From positions 6,752,861 to 6,816,860 of the forward strand of contig NC_091097.1 of the NCBI RefSeq assembly GCF_024713975.1: a stretch of DNA of 64,000 nt, read 5' to 3'. Position numbers and translations under genes: made by a program. The notes below the pieces were generated by a model. It ran no database searches, was not told the origin of the DNA, and saw only the letters and a list, made by a program, of their open reading frames with translations. Positions within the stretch are counted from its first letter, which is position 1. The number at the start of each line of letters is the position of its first letter. Source of the DNA: Paralichthys olivaceus. Lineage: Eukaryota; Chordata; Actinopteri; Pleuronectiformes; Paralichthyidae. Below, piece by piece: positions 39,501-49,586 of this stretch.

Positions 39501-39767
39501 TTTTTTTAATCATGTTGTTCTTGAAAAGGTTTCACCTTTCATCTCTGGAATGAGACATGAGCAAACTCAGTTGTCTATGTGTTTGTCTCCTGAAGTCTTA
39601 TAATGCTCTGTCAGTTACAAAAACAGGCCAATCAATAATCATTTTAAAGTTATGTAGTGTCAGAATAATCACAATCACGTATATAAGTTGAAAGTCAATG
39701 GATAGTATAGAGTGCAGTCATTCATCTGGAAATAAAACTTACATGCTGACAGCTCGCTGGTTGCCAT
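32780..39767 (-). CDS. GIMAP-like protein with three AIG1 GTPase domains and a fourth degenerate one
   Basis: This is a GTPase of the immunity-associated (GIMAP/AIG1) family, septin-like GTP-binding proteins that act mainly in lymphocytes on intracellular membranes. Coding exons (complement): 39743-39767 (MATSELSA), 38022-38702, 36297-36593 continuing to 35593 as one exon (35593-36297), 34771-35415 and 32780-33549. Every intron is GT-AG and phase 1, and the lengths sum to 942 codons including the stop. Domain 1: P-loop GGRNSGKSS (residues 23-31), DTPGWW, LCSPGPHVFLI. Domain 2: GAKGSGKTS (250-258), DTPGWW, LCPPGPHVFLL, RYHVLDNK. Domain 3: GGRKTGKSS (485-493), DTPGGF, RYHVLDNK, but no PGPH box. 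The last exon holds a decayed fourth domain and an acidic, probably coiled-coil tail. Human GIMAP8 has three AIG1 domains in 665 residues, so this protein is longer. No membrane anchor is visible. Exon joins are inferred from splice signals and phase. The gene is family-level certain; I give no symbol. Confidence 0.86.
33800..34135 (+). repeat. Old interspersed repeat in GIMAP intron 4
   Basis: Landmarks CTGGATCAGGGGACAGATCC, GTGTGTGCAATTTGGTGCAA, AAATCTGGGTCTAGAGAATT, TTGGGCCTTGGCA and an end in TCATTCTAG match a repeat type seen also at 49.2-49.5 kb and, inverted, at 48.7-48.86 kb. The element class is not identified. Confidence 0.55.
34771..35415 (-). CDS. GIMAP-like gene, exon 4: AIG1 GTPase domain 3
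   Basis: P-loop GGRKTGKSSCGN, G3 DTPGGF, G4 region LFSHGDWLGDTS and G5 region CGNRYHVLDNK are present. The hallmark PGPHVFLL box is replaced by GAPSSCAILLVANVSYSFTD. Either the box is divergent or this domain has relaxed constraint. The exon ends TGTGACT|GTAAGT. Confidence 0.85.
35593..36297 (-). CDS. GIMAP-like gene, exon 3: AIG1 GTPase domain 2
   Basis: This is the most canonical domain of the protein: IRIVLLGAKGSGKTSALNTI (P-loop), TLVDTPGWW (G3), SLCPPGPHVFLLVIRVDRAF (family box), LSFGDWLGGTT (the fish-type G4 region with a GDW core) and CGNRYHVLDNK (G5 region). It ends with an R/E/K-rich helix. The exon is bounded by CAG|AG and G|GTGAGT, phase 1 on both sides. Confidence 0.87.
36510..36910. 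repeat. Minisatellite with ~21-bp unit in GIMAP intron 2
   Basis: About 19 imperfect tandem copies of a unit near CACAGCGTGTTAGCCCGGAG, with variants such as GCATGTTAGCTGGAACC. The central four units around 36650-36740 are nearly identical. It lies between GTPase-domain exons 2 and 3. Confidence 0.92.
38022..38702 (-). CDS. GIMAP-like gene, exon 2: AIG1 GTPase domain 1
   Basis: One exon carries a whole GTPase domain. G1 is GGRNSGKSS, a switch threonine follows in KERTTCS, G3 is DTPGWW and the family box is LCSPGPHVFLITIKASSAFT. The G4 position reads TCTD, a plausible though unusual form. A basic helix rich in R/E/K (RRVEERAQRRLMRVKEHRSL) follows the fold, as in other GIMAPs. The exon ends in CAAG|GTGAGA. 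The G5-like region (SQRSHSVNLSD) differs from the RYHVLDNK of domains 2 and 3. Confidence 0.85.
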
Positions 39768-40116
39768 CTCACATTCTGATTCTATAAGTCTATCAGAAGT
39801 TAGATTATTATTCATTCATGTGGCGTCTGTGTTTCCTCGTCCCTTGTGAAAATGTGAGCAAACCTTAGCTGCTGCTGAAGGAGTGGAAGCAGAAGATTGG
39901 GTTTTATGTGTTTATGAGTCTGAAGGTCGTCTGTAATGAGTAATCAGACACATGCAGTGGACTGGGAAGAACCACACCTCTCAGCAGCAAGTCGATAGTC
40001 CACTCTGAAGAGAAACATAAAGAGCAGCATTTATCATTTACTACACATTGTCAGAGAGAGAGAAAGAGTTTAATTACTGTTTTTGTTTTTCTCTGGGTTG
40101 TTACTGTGAATTTGAA

Positions 40117-40386
40117 TTAAAGGTTCAGTGTGTATAATTTAGTGACATCTAGAGGTGAAGTTGCATGTTGCAGCTGAATACCCCTCATCTCACCCTCCCC
40201 TTCCCAACATGAAGGAGAACCTGTGGTGAACTTCAGTTGTCAAGTTTTTAAATATAAAGATGCCATTCTATGGAAAAGAAAACAACAATTCTCACAATTT
40301 AGATGAAACACACCAGTGAAAACATCTCTAGGAATATTGTATATTCAATTTCTGCCAAAAATCCCTTTCATCTAAATCTGATAGGT
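40117..40386 (+). mobile_element. MITE copy B (3' end truncated)
   Basis: Begins TTAAAGGTTCAGTGTGTA and shares TGCATGTTGCAGCTGAATAC, GATGAAACACACCAGTGAAA and TTTCATCTAAATCT with the 47.8 kb copy. The right terminal inverted repeat is lost or diverged after CATCTAAATCTGATAG. Confidence 0.7.
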
Positions 40387-40876
40387 TTGTTGAATAGAAA
40401 GAATTGAGCTTTTGAACTAAATCTCACTATCAGGATGTGGCCCGGGTTGTAAAGGGAAAGTTTACTCATGCACATGCGTCAGGGTTCTGGGAAAGAAGAG
40501 GTGAGTGTTCTCTCATATGAAAGAGCAAATTATCATTGTGAAAACAAGATCTCTTTGTCTGATCTGACCTTTGTGAAGACAACGTATTACTGATGTAGCT
40601 ATAATGCAGGAAGTTTTACTACATTTTCAGCGAGGTAAAACCTCAACCACACGTGAGCCCCGCCAGTGACGCTTAATTGGTTTTCCAATCGGTCGCACTT
40701 TGCAGTGATGTATGGAATCAAAAGCTGCACTCAAGTGAGGAAGCAGCAGAGGTGGAATCTGAAAGTTTATTCAAAAGTTTCAAAGAGAAAACTGTTATAT
40801 TAGATGTGGGCTGAAATCTGCTGAAATTCACCTCCTTCTGAAAAGGCACAAATCTAATAAAATGAAGAACGAAAAC

Positions 40877-40879
<3 letters not shown>

Positions 40880-40956
<77 letters not shown>
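40880..40956. repeat. (CA)n microsatellite, ~38 units
   Basis: Uninterrupted CA repeat. It produces the false CVCVCV and HTHT frames around it. Confidence 0.97.
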
Positions 40957-40963
<7 letters not shown>

Positions 40964-41255
40964 ACATGATGTGAACCGAAGACTCATCATTGATCCGCCT
41001 CCAGAGATCAGGTGAGGGGTGCACTGGGAAACACGTGTGCCAGGAAGCGTGGATCTGATGTAACAAACCTCTGCTCTCCTGCCTCGCGGAGGAGAATCAG
41101 GTTAGTTTCGGTGTGACTGAAGTCAGCTGCTTTACAGGACGTCTCCGCTCTTCCGCTGACTCCGCCCAGCTCTCCTGCACAGCGTTACAAAAGCAGCGAG
41201 CTCACCAAACCTGAGCGAGACCTGGACTGGTGACTGCGCCGCCGGATCAGCAACA

Positions 41256-42574
41256 ATGGGGGTGACGATACGAGTTGAATACTGGTGCGTATGTCTTATG
41301 TCTTATTTCTTTGCCTTCTGTTGACTCGTGTCTCATATTGATAAGAGGCTAGAGGCTGGCGATTAGCGTCGGTTAGCAGCGTTAGCTCGTAGCTAAGCTT
41401 AGCTTAAGTGGCTCGGCTAACTCTGGTGATAGCCGCAGCAGAAACACAAACGTTCCGTTAGCCAGAGGCGGAGGATCAGCTGTCACTTGATATTTCAGAG
41501 TGGAACGAAGACACAGTGTTCCACCTGAAGGTCTGTGTCAGGTGTGTGGATGATTCTCCCATTGTGTGAAATCCAAACGATTTAAACGAGTCCTCGCTGG
41601 GTTCGATGCTGTTTATTCTAGCAGCTCCAGGAAACAGAATGGAACGTAAGAGCCCTGGTGTTGATGCAGGAGTCTTATGATGGAGGATGTGCTCGAACAA
41701 TGTGGTTCTGTCTGTCTGACACTCTTCTTCACCTCTCCTCTTCAATCTGTCTTTCATTCCACTCCTCTGTTCTCCTCTCCTAACAGGGATACAATGCCAA
41801 TCAAACCAAACTTAATCTAATGTAGAGATCACATCTTATGAATGATTAATGGCTCAATTTATCATATGAACACTCCTTTAATATTCAGGTCCTTCAAACC
41901 ATTAGTGCATGTTTCCATCCAATAGGTAAATACTCACGTTTGTCTTTCCTGTTCTGATTTACGAAGCTATAATCACATGTACAGGCGTGACTTGGTCTTT
42001 TTCAAAAATGATGTGTGATAGCAAATGCTAGACCAGTTGGCTCGCGATTATGTGCTGCTAACTGTTTTTAAAACTTTTTTTTTTAGTGGTTCATGAGGTT
42101 ACGAACCCCGCTATCTGGATCTCGCAAGTGTTGTCAAGGGCGACTTTCCAGATGCGGAACTGTCAGGCTTTTTGGGAAGAAGAGGTAAGTGTCATCTGAC
42201 CTGAAAGAGCAAAAAATCAACTGGAATGCAAGATTTTTTAGGTCCATACCTTTATGTGAAGGCACGTACTGCTCCTGCCACGATGACTCCAGAGAGCTTG
42301 CAAGTGATCTTGTCTTTTTCTTTTGTCTCTCAGGCAGCTTTGAGATTGTAATCAATGGGCAGCTAGTCTTCTCAAAGATTGAGACTGGCGGCTTCCCTTA
42401 TGAGGATGATGTGAGTAACTCAACAATCACATAAAATAGGATTCACAGCAATAACACTCTATTTACATATTTATTTTTTCTCTACCACAGGTCATGAGTA
42501 TGGTCCAGAATGCCCATGATGGCAAACCTATGCAGAAGATCACCAAAAGCCGCCCACCATGTGTCATCATGTAA
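41256..42574 (+). CDS. selenow2: Selenoprotein W2 (MIEN1/Rdx12-type), selenocysteine at residue 13
   Basis: A small thioredoxin-fold redox protein of the SelW/Rdx family. Coding exons: 41256-41284, 42087-42184, 42334-42410 and 42491-42574, all GT-AG, giving 95 residues. Exon 1 gives MGVTIRVEY and TG; exon 2 adds T to make Cys10, then Gly, Ser and an in-frame TGA (42094-42096), so the redox motif is C-G-S-U. The rest reads [17 protein letters not shown], then [20 protein letters not shown] and PYEDDV, ending [12 protein letters not shown]. This is close to mammalian MIEN1, which has Cys in place of Sec (motif CEPC) and ends in a prenylated CVIL. Here the CaaX-like end is CVIM. UGA is read as Sec, not stop, because the reading continues as conserved protein for 82 codons and a SECIS element follows in the 3' UTR. 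2a/2b/2c paralogue identity is not resolved. Confidence 0.92.
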
Positions 42575-43445
42575 AACCTCCCTCTGCAGCACAGAGACAG
42601 GCCAGTGCAACTGCAAACTGCCAATACCAAATCTGGTTTACTGCAACCATCATAAAACAAGCTGGGATAACACACTGTCTGATACAAAACCCACAGAAAT
42701 GCACTTTTACTACTAGCTACATTCTCTGATGCTGATCACCGAACTCTGCTCTAATCTTTGCCTTCCCTCTCTGTTCCTATCGTGGTGCTCCAGGCTGTTA
42801 ATGATTACCATGGCCTAAACTATTAAGGGTTGTGGTATGATGAAGCCATTCCTGGAATATCTTTCTTTTATAGGAACAGCGACAGTGAGATGAAGAGTTG
42901 GAGAGAGCTCACATTTATTTTTACTACAGCCATATTGCCTCACATCCTCAAACTGCCTGTTCTTTTAAATTTTTTCATTGATCTCACATGCAAGTTTCAA
43001 TTTTCAGTGAATGCAAGGACAGTACAAAGTAGTTGCACATAATATTAAAGCATAAAGGGAGACTTTGATAATGATTTCATATCAAAGTTTACTGTATAGG
43101 TTGTGAATAGAGAAGCAATGTCATAATTTGATGTGTAACTGCAAAGTTAAGCTTACAGTAGTTTTCTGTTTTTTTTCTATCAAATTGGAACATCAAACTT
43201 TCAAATCCTCACTTGTAGTGCTGCCACTGTTTGACCATTTAAAAAAAAAAATAATAATTTTAATGTTAAACTGTTTATTGAACTTGGTCAGATACTCAAG
43301 CAATCATCTGTAGTGCTTCTGAAGACCACCACCCACTGGTCTGTCAGATCATGCTGAGATGTCTGCTTGTTTTCCAAAAATCATCCTTTTCTGTTAACTC
43401 AGATGTCCAAACTGTAAAATTCCAATAAAGGTTATGGTTGTTTCA
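42575..43445 (+). other. selenow2: selenow2 3' UTR with AATAAA signal
   Basis: Follows the TAA at 42572-42574, contains the SECIS element, and ends shortly after AATAAA at 43424-43429, which is followed by a T/G-rich stretch (TTGTTTCATTATCTTTTTGT) typical of a downstream element. Confidence 0.75.
42789..42856 (+). promoter_or_regulatory. selenow2: SECIS element (selenocysteine insertion) in selenow2 3' UTR
   Basis: The core quartet is ATGA (42801-42804) opposite TGAT (42838-42841), giving the tandem G.A pairs. The upper helix is ten base pairs, 42806-42815 (TACCATGGCC) with 42828-42837 (GGTTGTGGTA), with no mismatch apart from G-U wobbles. The apical loop 42816-42827 starts TAAAC and supplies the unpaired AA. 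Lower helix: GGCT (42793-42796) with AGCC (42844-42847) and TCCA (42789-42792) with TGGA (42853-42856). It is about 230 nt after the stop codon and about 475 nt from the UGA in the mRNA. Confidence 0.9.
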
Positions 43446-44584
43446 TTATCTTTTTGTTTTGTCTCTTTTTCATGATGTCTTAATGTATTACCCAATGACT
43501 TCAAGTATCCTTAGGGACTTCCGTAACTGTTCGTGTGGTGATGTTTTGCTGTTCCTCTTGGTGACATCAGTTGTTTCATAATGAGTCTCTTGATAATGTT
43601 GGCCAGCAACTGCCAATTAATTTTGGAAACAACCTGCTTTTTGTTTTTTACAAAACTATAGATAAAGAGGTTATAGTGAATGATGCAGAGTTCTATTGTG
43701 ATGAGGAGACACAACTGCTCTGTTCTCGTCAGTTAGGCAGTGTGTTGTTTCCCACATTGTTTACACTAAGGGGCGCCAAATTCAACGGAGACTTCCTTCT
43801 TCTGTTTATTGCCGAACTCCAGGGGGGCTAGTGTCACACTCAGTCACAGGCTGACGTCAAGTAGAGATAAGTATGCTGTGGTCTGGAGGGGGAAAAAACT
43901 ACCGAAACCCTTGAGGCTGCTTTTGCATATAATTCTGTAAATTGAACCTTGAAGCATGTAATTACAATTAAAATAGACAAAATTGCGACAAGCATGTGAA
44001 ATGTTAAAAATTGTCCTTTAGCCAGAAAATGACTTATTTCCAAAGAAGAAAGGGTCTAAGATAATTGCACTCATCTTCATATCTAGTCACATTGAGCACA
44101 AAGAGTAGATTTCTGAAGTGAAAAAAAGAAAATGAGAATCTCTAATGTAATCTCACATTAAAATGGTTCAAATTTCCTTACAAATTCACAGATGCATACA
44201 TATAGTTAATCAGAAGAGACGCATTCGCACTCAGACTTTAGTTGTTTCGTAAAAATAAACATTCCATTGAGCTGATATGACATGAAGTGGTTACGACTTG
44301 TTGATGGATGGCAAATATAGGTGGGTCTTTGGTGCTGCCTCTGGCTCTTAGTGATAAAGCAGCCTGCTTGTTGTAATCCTGATAGAGCTCAGAAAGTTAC
44401 TCCTCCTCCAATAAGAGGTTTGAAAACCTTCTTTGCCCTTTAGAAGGTGTTTTAGTCTGACCCTCCAGATTTATATTTAAATTGATAGACCACATGCAGG
44501 TCTCCACCATATGATCATTATCACACATTACTATGTGACATCTAAGACAGACTGTGCCAGTGATGATGAGCTGCATGTAAATTA

Positions 44585-44740
44585 GATTGGTTGACTTTAT
44601 TTATCCTTGTGGGGGATTAATAAAGTAGTTTGTCACAGCAGCAGGTACAGAGATGCAAAAATGACAAACTACACAGTTAAACACGACAATAAACAGCCCT
44701 AAAGCAGTTAAATAAGGTGGTAAAAACAAAACACAAATAT
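44585..44740 (-). mobile_element. Retroelement 3'-tail-like fragment
   Basis: TTGACTTTATTTATCCTTGT followed by GGGGGATTAATAAAGTA and a CACAGCAGCAGGTACAG segment resembles the inverted 3' end of fish L2/SINE elements, whose tails read GGGGATAAATAAAGT. It is short and diverged, and the exact family cannot be given. Confidence 0.4.
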
Positions 44741-44937
44741 TTAAACTAGAATGTCCAACAGTCCCCTTATGAAACCTTATTTAAATTCACTACATCCTTT
44801 TTATTTGTATCGGCATCAAATTAAACATCAATCCATTAAATATTATTTTCATCAAGATCCATTTCCAAAAATTATCTGAGGAATTAAAGTGTATGTTGAA
44901 AAATGCCATAATTTACAATGCTAAAGAAATATAATCT

Positions 44938-45240
44938 TCTAGGATTTCCGGGGCTTCGTAGGAGTTCAACATTCTTTAGGTGGAACCAGAATATTGTGGT
45001 TCCCAGTGTGACCAAAGGGATACAAATTACAATATCTGTGCAAAATTGTTTTTTTTTCCTCTGACCTCAAATGTTTTCTTTTTCTGTTGAAATGATTTCG
45101 ACTAACCATAACTCTGAGAGTTTTCAATGACTCTCAACTCCCATCCAGAATAAAATGACAGTCTTTGTTCAAGGGTTATGACTTGAGATTAAATCTTCAA
45201 GTATAAAGAGAATTATCAATAGTCTCTTACTAGAATGGCT
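44938..45240 (+). repeat. Direct repeat copy 1 (~300 bp)
   Basis: Shares long identical runs with 48440-48735: GTAGGAGTTCAACATT, GGTGGAACCAGAATATTGTG, CCATAACTCTGAGAGTTTTC and CAACTCCCATCCAGAATAAA. Not coding. This copy has an extra segment near 45015-45030. Confidence 0.85.
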
Positions 45241-47752
45241 CAGATCCATTTCCAATAATTCTCTGAGAAATCAACGTGAATGTTGAAAATACGCCATAAC
45301 ACTCAAGAAAGGCAGGGGGAAATTCCTGGATCGCTACTTGAATTTAACAGGCTCTTCCTTGGCTCATGCCCCACACGTCTAAATAAATTCATGGAAACCG
45401 AGTGAATAGATTTTGCGTAATTCTGATGACTAAAAAAGAAATGCAGCCAAAAACATAACCTCCCTCATGCAGGTAAATATACAAGGCAAGTAGTGTGATC
45501 GTCTAATGTACAGTGGACACAGTGCAAAGTATTGATGTTTACAGTGCAGAGAAATTATTCATTTTGTCTTGTTCAGTGTTCACAGGCCTGGGAAAGACAC
45601 CCTGTGGGTAGAATGTGCTCTGTGACTGAACGTGCTCTTAGTTTGTTATTCGTAAGGAGGTTAATACTAAAACAAACAAATATTCAATATTTAATAATTG
45701 TAATTAGTTTGGATCACTTTGATATCAAAGTCTTCTTTGTAAAATTTGCTCTGATTTAATTTTTATAAACATGAAATCATCCAGTTAATGGGTGAATCGA
45801 AATTAGAAGCACTGAGGCCATGTGAACTTGGTGGTTTGTGATTGGTTAAGCTGACATTTGAAATTGCTCTGCAGCACTATCAACCACAGACATTGGCAAA
45901 CTTGTCACGGTGCATTTCAACCAATCAGATTTTCTCTTCATCTTCTTTTTATCTTATTCTTGCTGCACGTCCTAGGTCCACATGTCTTCTGCTTCACATA
46001 TAGCTGTTTTTATGTTATATTCTTCCATACCTGGTTCCTTTCAGGCACTTCATTCATGAAAAGCTTTGTCAATTTAAAGACTTATTTAAAATGTCATTAT
46101 GTCTGACAGGATTTGGATCTGTGTCTTAGTCTCATTCAACTATGTTTTTTTTTGTCCTCCCCAAATAATGTGTTAAAACTATAGGTTGTGCAGAAGGATG
46201 GAGACTGGGAGTGTCAGTACACTGTGTGTTGAGACACATGGACACAGCAGATAGCTTCCACCACTGGTGATAACAGTCGTGTGCCAGTGTTTTTAGCTGG
46301 GGCCCACTGTCTCTCACAGACGGTATGTATCTAGTTAGTATGTGGACCATTAGGTTTAATGACTTGGGGTTTTTATTTAAACATCAACATTTTCCATAAA
46401 GATGGTAGTCATTCAGTTTCAAACACCATCCAGATAAAATCTTACAATGTTGATAAACACATTTCCACCAGCATCACCTCCAGGTCCAAGTTATGCCAGT
46501 ATAAAACAAATTACTTTCCCATGAGCCTCAGCTGCACGTAAACATTGTTCTTGCTAAACATGAGCACGTTAACACTATTATGGTCATTTAGGGCATCTTC
46601 ACACGATGGCATTTAGTATTTAACTCACAGGACTGCTTAGTGTATGTACAATTTCACTGGGTTGTAACCATGGCTAGAACATGTCTCTTAGTCTTGTTTT
46701 TCTATTATTAAAATCTATTAAAGCAAGTTTATTCATGTATAAAATATATATCTGTTGCATTTTAAGCTATGGCATGTGGTAGATTCCCCTGTAAAGGCAC
46801 AACAGTCCCCTTAAACCAAACTGCACACACTCATGGATATCAGTCTGCTAATTCCTTCATTTTGATCCATAAATAATTTCCTGAGAAATCTGAGAAAAAA
46901 CAAATCCTGGATCTGCCCTTTTGGCTGAATCTATGCTTAAATGTAACAAGTTCTTTCTTTGCCCATGTCCCATCCTTTAGACAAACAAGCAAAAAAAAAC
47001 AATGTAGCCTGTGGGGACTAGCCTTGGTAGAGGTAACTATAGTTAAATAACAGAACCTTTTCAAGTTTTAATTCCCCCCACTGAGCATTTATAAGTACAA
47101 CATTTATTTATAAACACTTGATAAATGGTTTATAATGATGATTTAAAACAATGTGGAAATGTAAGCAGATTTGAGTTTCTGTCGTGCTTATGAAAACCTG
47201 AAATAGTTGTCGCCAGTTTAACAATGTGACTGGAACAAACTCTTAAACTGAAGTAGCTTATTAAAAAGGGTGTGTTAATTTTATAAATACAATAGATAAA
47301 ATCATGGAAATTCATAAATTTAAGTTGGTAAAGTAGCTTTTAATGTGGCAGATGAAAAATCTGTGTTTATATTTTTGAGCAGGATGTGCGGTTGCTTTTA
47401 AGGGTCAACACTACATTTGTCCTGTCATCATTTCTTAATGCGTGAGGATGAGGAAATTTCCCTTACAAGCCATGACATCGCCTATTGCTTCCTTTAGCTC
47501 CTCTCGTTACACACCATGGTAATTATCGTGTTGAAGTTCATGCTGTAATGGACAGCGTATGTGCACATGATGCGGGCCTAATTTGTAATGTCCCATGCAG
47601 ACATATGACCTTCTGGCTGTTGACAACAATTATTAACGACAATGTGTTTGATGTGAGAGACAAAATGGAAGCTGTTGTCCACGAGTCCATTAGATATTAT
47701 CCTAAAGATCATGACACACAAATTAGTTTCTTGTGGAAACAACATGAACAAG

Positions 47753-48127
47753 TTAAAGGTACAGTATGTAGAATTTAGTAATATTTAGTGTTGCAATTGA
47801 ATGTTGCAGCTGAACACCCCTCACCTCACCCTCTGCTTCCAAACATGAAAAAGAACCAGTGGTAGACTTTAATTGTCATAAAAACTCAAAAGGTGTTTAG
47901 TTTGTTCAGTCTGGACTAATGTAAAAAACATGGCGGCCTCCGTAGAGAGGGTCCCCTCGATGTAAATATAAAGTATTTAAATATAAAGGGCCTTTTCTGG
48001 GGTCAAGAAAACTATAATTCATAAAAATTAGATGAAACAAACTAGTGAAAACATCATGAGAATTATTCTACATTAAATTTCTGCCAATATTTCCCTTTCA
48101 CCTAAATCTTACACACTGGACCTTTAA
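47753..48127 (+). mobile_element. MITE copy C (both terminal inverted repeats present)
   Basis: This is the most complete copy. It starts TTAAAGGTACAGTATGTAGA and ends CTTACACACTGGACCTTTAA, which are near-perfect inverted complements. The interior keeps AATATAAAGTATTTAAATAT and a GGCGGCCTCCGTAGAGAGGG block. No coding capacity. An autonomous partner is not in the window. Confidence 0.8.
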
Positions 48128-48439
48128 TATCTGTGTAGTAATGACATGACTGGCTGATTCTTTGAAAACAACACTAAGTTGCGTTTTATAGCTTTTAAGA
48201 GTTTTCTCATTTCTAAGTATTGTGACTGAGACATAATCCGTCTGTCGGCTGAGCCTGTTTTCCTTCAGTATGCGCAGCAAATGATTTGTGACCATCCTGC
48301 GTCCAGTTTTCTCCATGCTATGGTGCAAATCTGGTGGCTGTGTGCATCCAAGTGATTAAGACACAAATATCTTCTCAGAATAAATATCTTGTTCCAACAA
48401 GAAAATAACTTTTGTGCACAAGATTTAAAAAAAAAAAAA

Positions 48440-48735
48440 ATCTATAGGGATTTCAGGGGCTACGTAGGAGTTCAACATTTTTAAGGTGGAACCAGAATAT
48501 TGTGGTTCCCAGTGTGACAATATCTGTGCATCATGTTTATTTCCTCTGACCTCAAATATTTTCTTTTTCTGATGAAATGATTTCAAGTAACCATAACTCT
48601 GAGAGTTTTCAATGGCTCTCAACTCCCATCCAGAATAAAATGACAGTCTTTATTCAAGGGTTATGACTGAGATTAAATCTTAGTGGATTTCAAGTTTAAA
48701 GAGAATTATCAATAGTCTCTTACTTGAATGGCACT
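48440..48735 (+). repeat. Direct repeat copy 2 (~290 bp)
   Basis: Same orientation and segment order as 44938-45240, with high identity over most of its length. An R-type repeat fragment (CATGCCTCCACCAAGGCCCA, 48749-48768) follows directly. Confidence 0.85.
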
Positions 48736-49229
48736 GAGTTGAGCACATGCCTCCACCAAGGCCCAACATTCCCCAAATGAGACCACATTTAAATTCACTA
48801 GATCCAGATTTTAATTTGATGTGGATTTGGATCTGCACAAAACTGCACACACTAATAAATACCTGGTCCAAATCAACTAATGAACTAAATTATTGCATTG
48901 TATTAGTACAATTCAAGATGAGGTGCAAGCCTGAAGATGCCCTATTGATAACACACGTGAATGAAAACTATAAAGTAAGAACAATATATGGAATTAACAG
49001 TCAAAGCTTAGAGTAAGAAAACAGTGGAATGGGTTAAACCTGAGAACCTGTGATGAAGAGTTTGCTGGATTCTGTGGTTTTTCTCAGTCACTTTCTGTTG
49101 TTTCATAACTCTTGGATTCTTACAAGAAATGTGTTGGAATTGTTACATAATACAGTGAAGTGCAGCTCTTATTTATCCAGCTGCAAGGGCATGAATACAG
49201 CTACTCACTGGATTCTCAGTAGCATGCTT

Positions 49230-49502
49230 CAGATGAGGTTATGTTTTCACCCCCTCTTTATCTGTTGGCTTGCTTGTTTGTTTATCGGAAGAATTACACA
49301 AAAACTACAGAAGAGATTTCCTTTAAATATTATGGAATATTAAGACGTGGATGAAGAAATACATTTATTTTGGTGCAGATCTGTAGAAAAGAGTGGATAC
49401 AGGCACTGATATATGTCAGTGTGTGCAATGTGGTGCAGCTTGATTGAATATAAACTGATGGGCCTTGGTGGGGGTATGGGCTCTATTGAGTGCCATTCTA
49501 GT
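49230..49502 (+). repeat. Interspersed repeat, same type as 33.8 kb
   Basis: Contains ACAAAAACTACAGAAGAGAT, GTGTGCAATGTGGTGCAGCT, TGGGCCTTGGTGGGGGTATG and ends GAGTGCCATTCTAGTA, a signature seen inverted at 48.73-48.86 kb. Confidence 0.6.
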
Positions 49503-49586
49503 ATCAAATCTTTCCATATTAGTCCCTTAAACAAATGGGTGATCTTATGTGTGTATGTAACATTTATTGTTTTCCTCCTTCACCAG

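Larger units (their letters stand above)
39768..41180. promoter_or_regulatory. Intergenic region between divergent GIMAP-like and selenoprotein genes
   Basis: Roughly 1.5 kb separates the two start codons, which face away from each other, so the two promoters should lie here. The region also holds a MITE copy (40117-40386) and a long CA repeat. The last 150 bp (41080-41230) are GC-rich with CCGCCC boxes and are the likely start region of the selenoprotein gene. No TATA box is clear for either gene. Confidence 0.5.
43450..49580. other. Intergenic, repeat-rich; no gene recognised
   Basis: It holds a fish LINE/SINE 3'-tail-like piece near 44585-44740, a pair of direct repeats (44.94 and 48.44 kb), a MITE (47.75 kb) and a second repeat type near 49.2-49.5 kb. 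The open frame at 47485-47778 reads without an obvious domain and runs into the MITE; I could not support it as a gene. Confidence 0.5.

Noticed and set aside
40718..41066. CVCVCV-type open frames
   Set aside because: Direct translation of the CA microsatellite.
42189..42434. ORF starting in selenow2 intron 2 that would give a shorter protein without Sec
   Set aside because: It starts inside an intron and reads through the intron 2 acceptor and intron 3 donor. The spliced form with Sec explains the conserved exon 2 and the SECIS.
47485..47778. 97-codon frame with a reasonable amino-acid mix
   Set aside because: No recognisable family and its end lies inside a MITE; kept only as intergenic.
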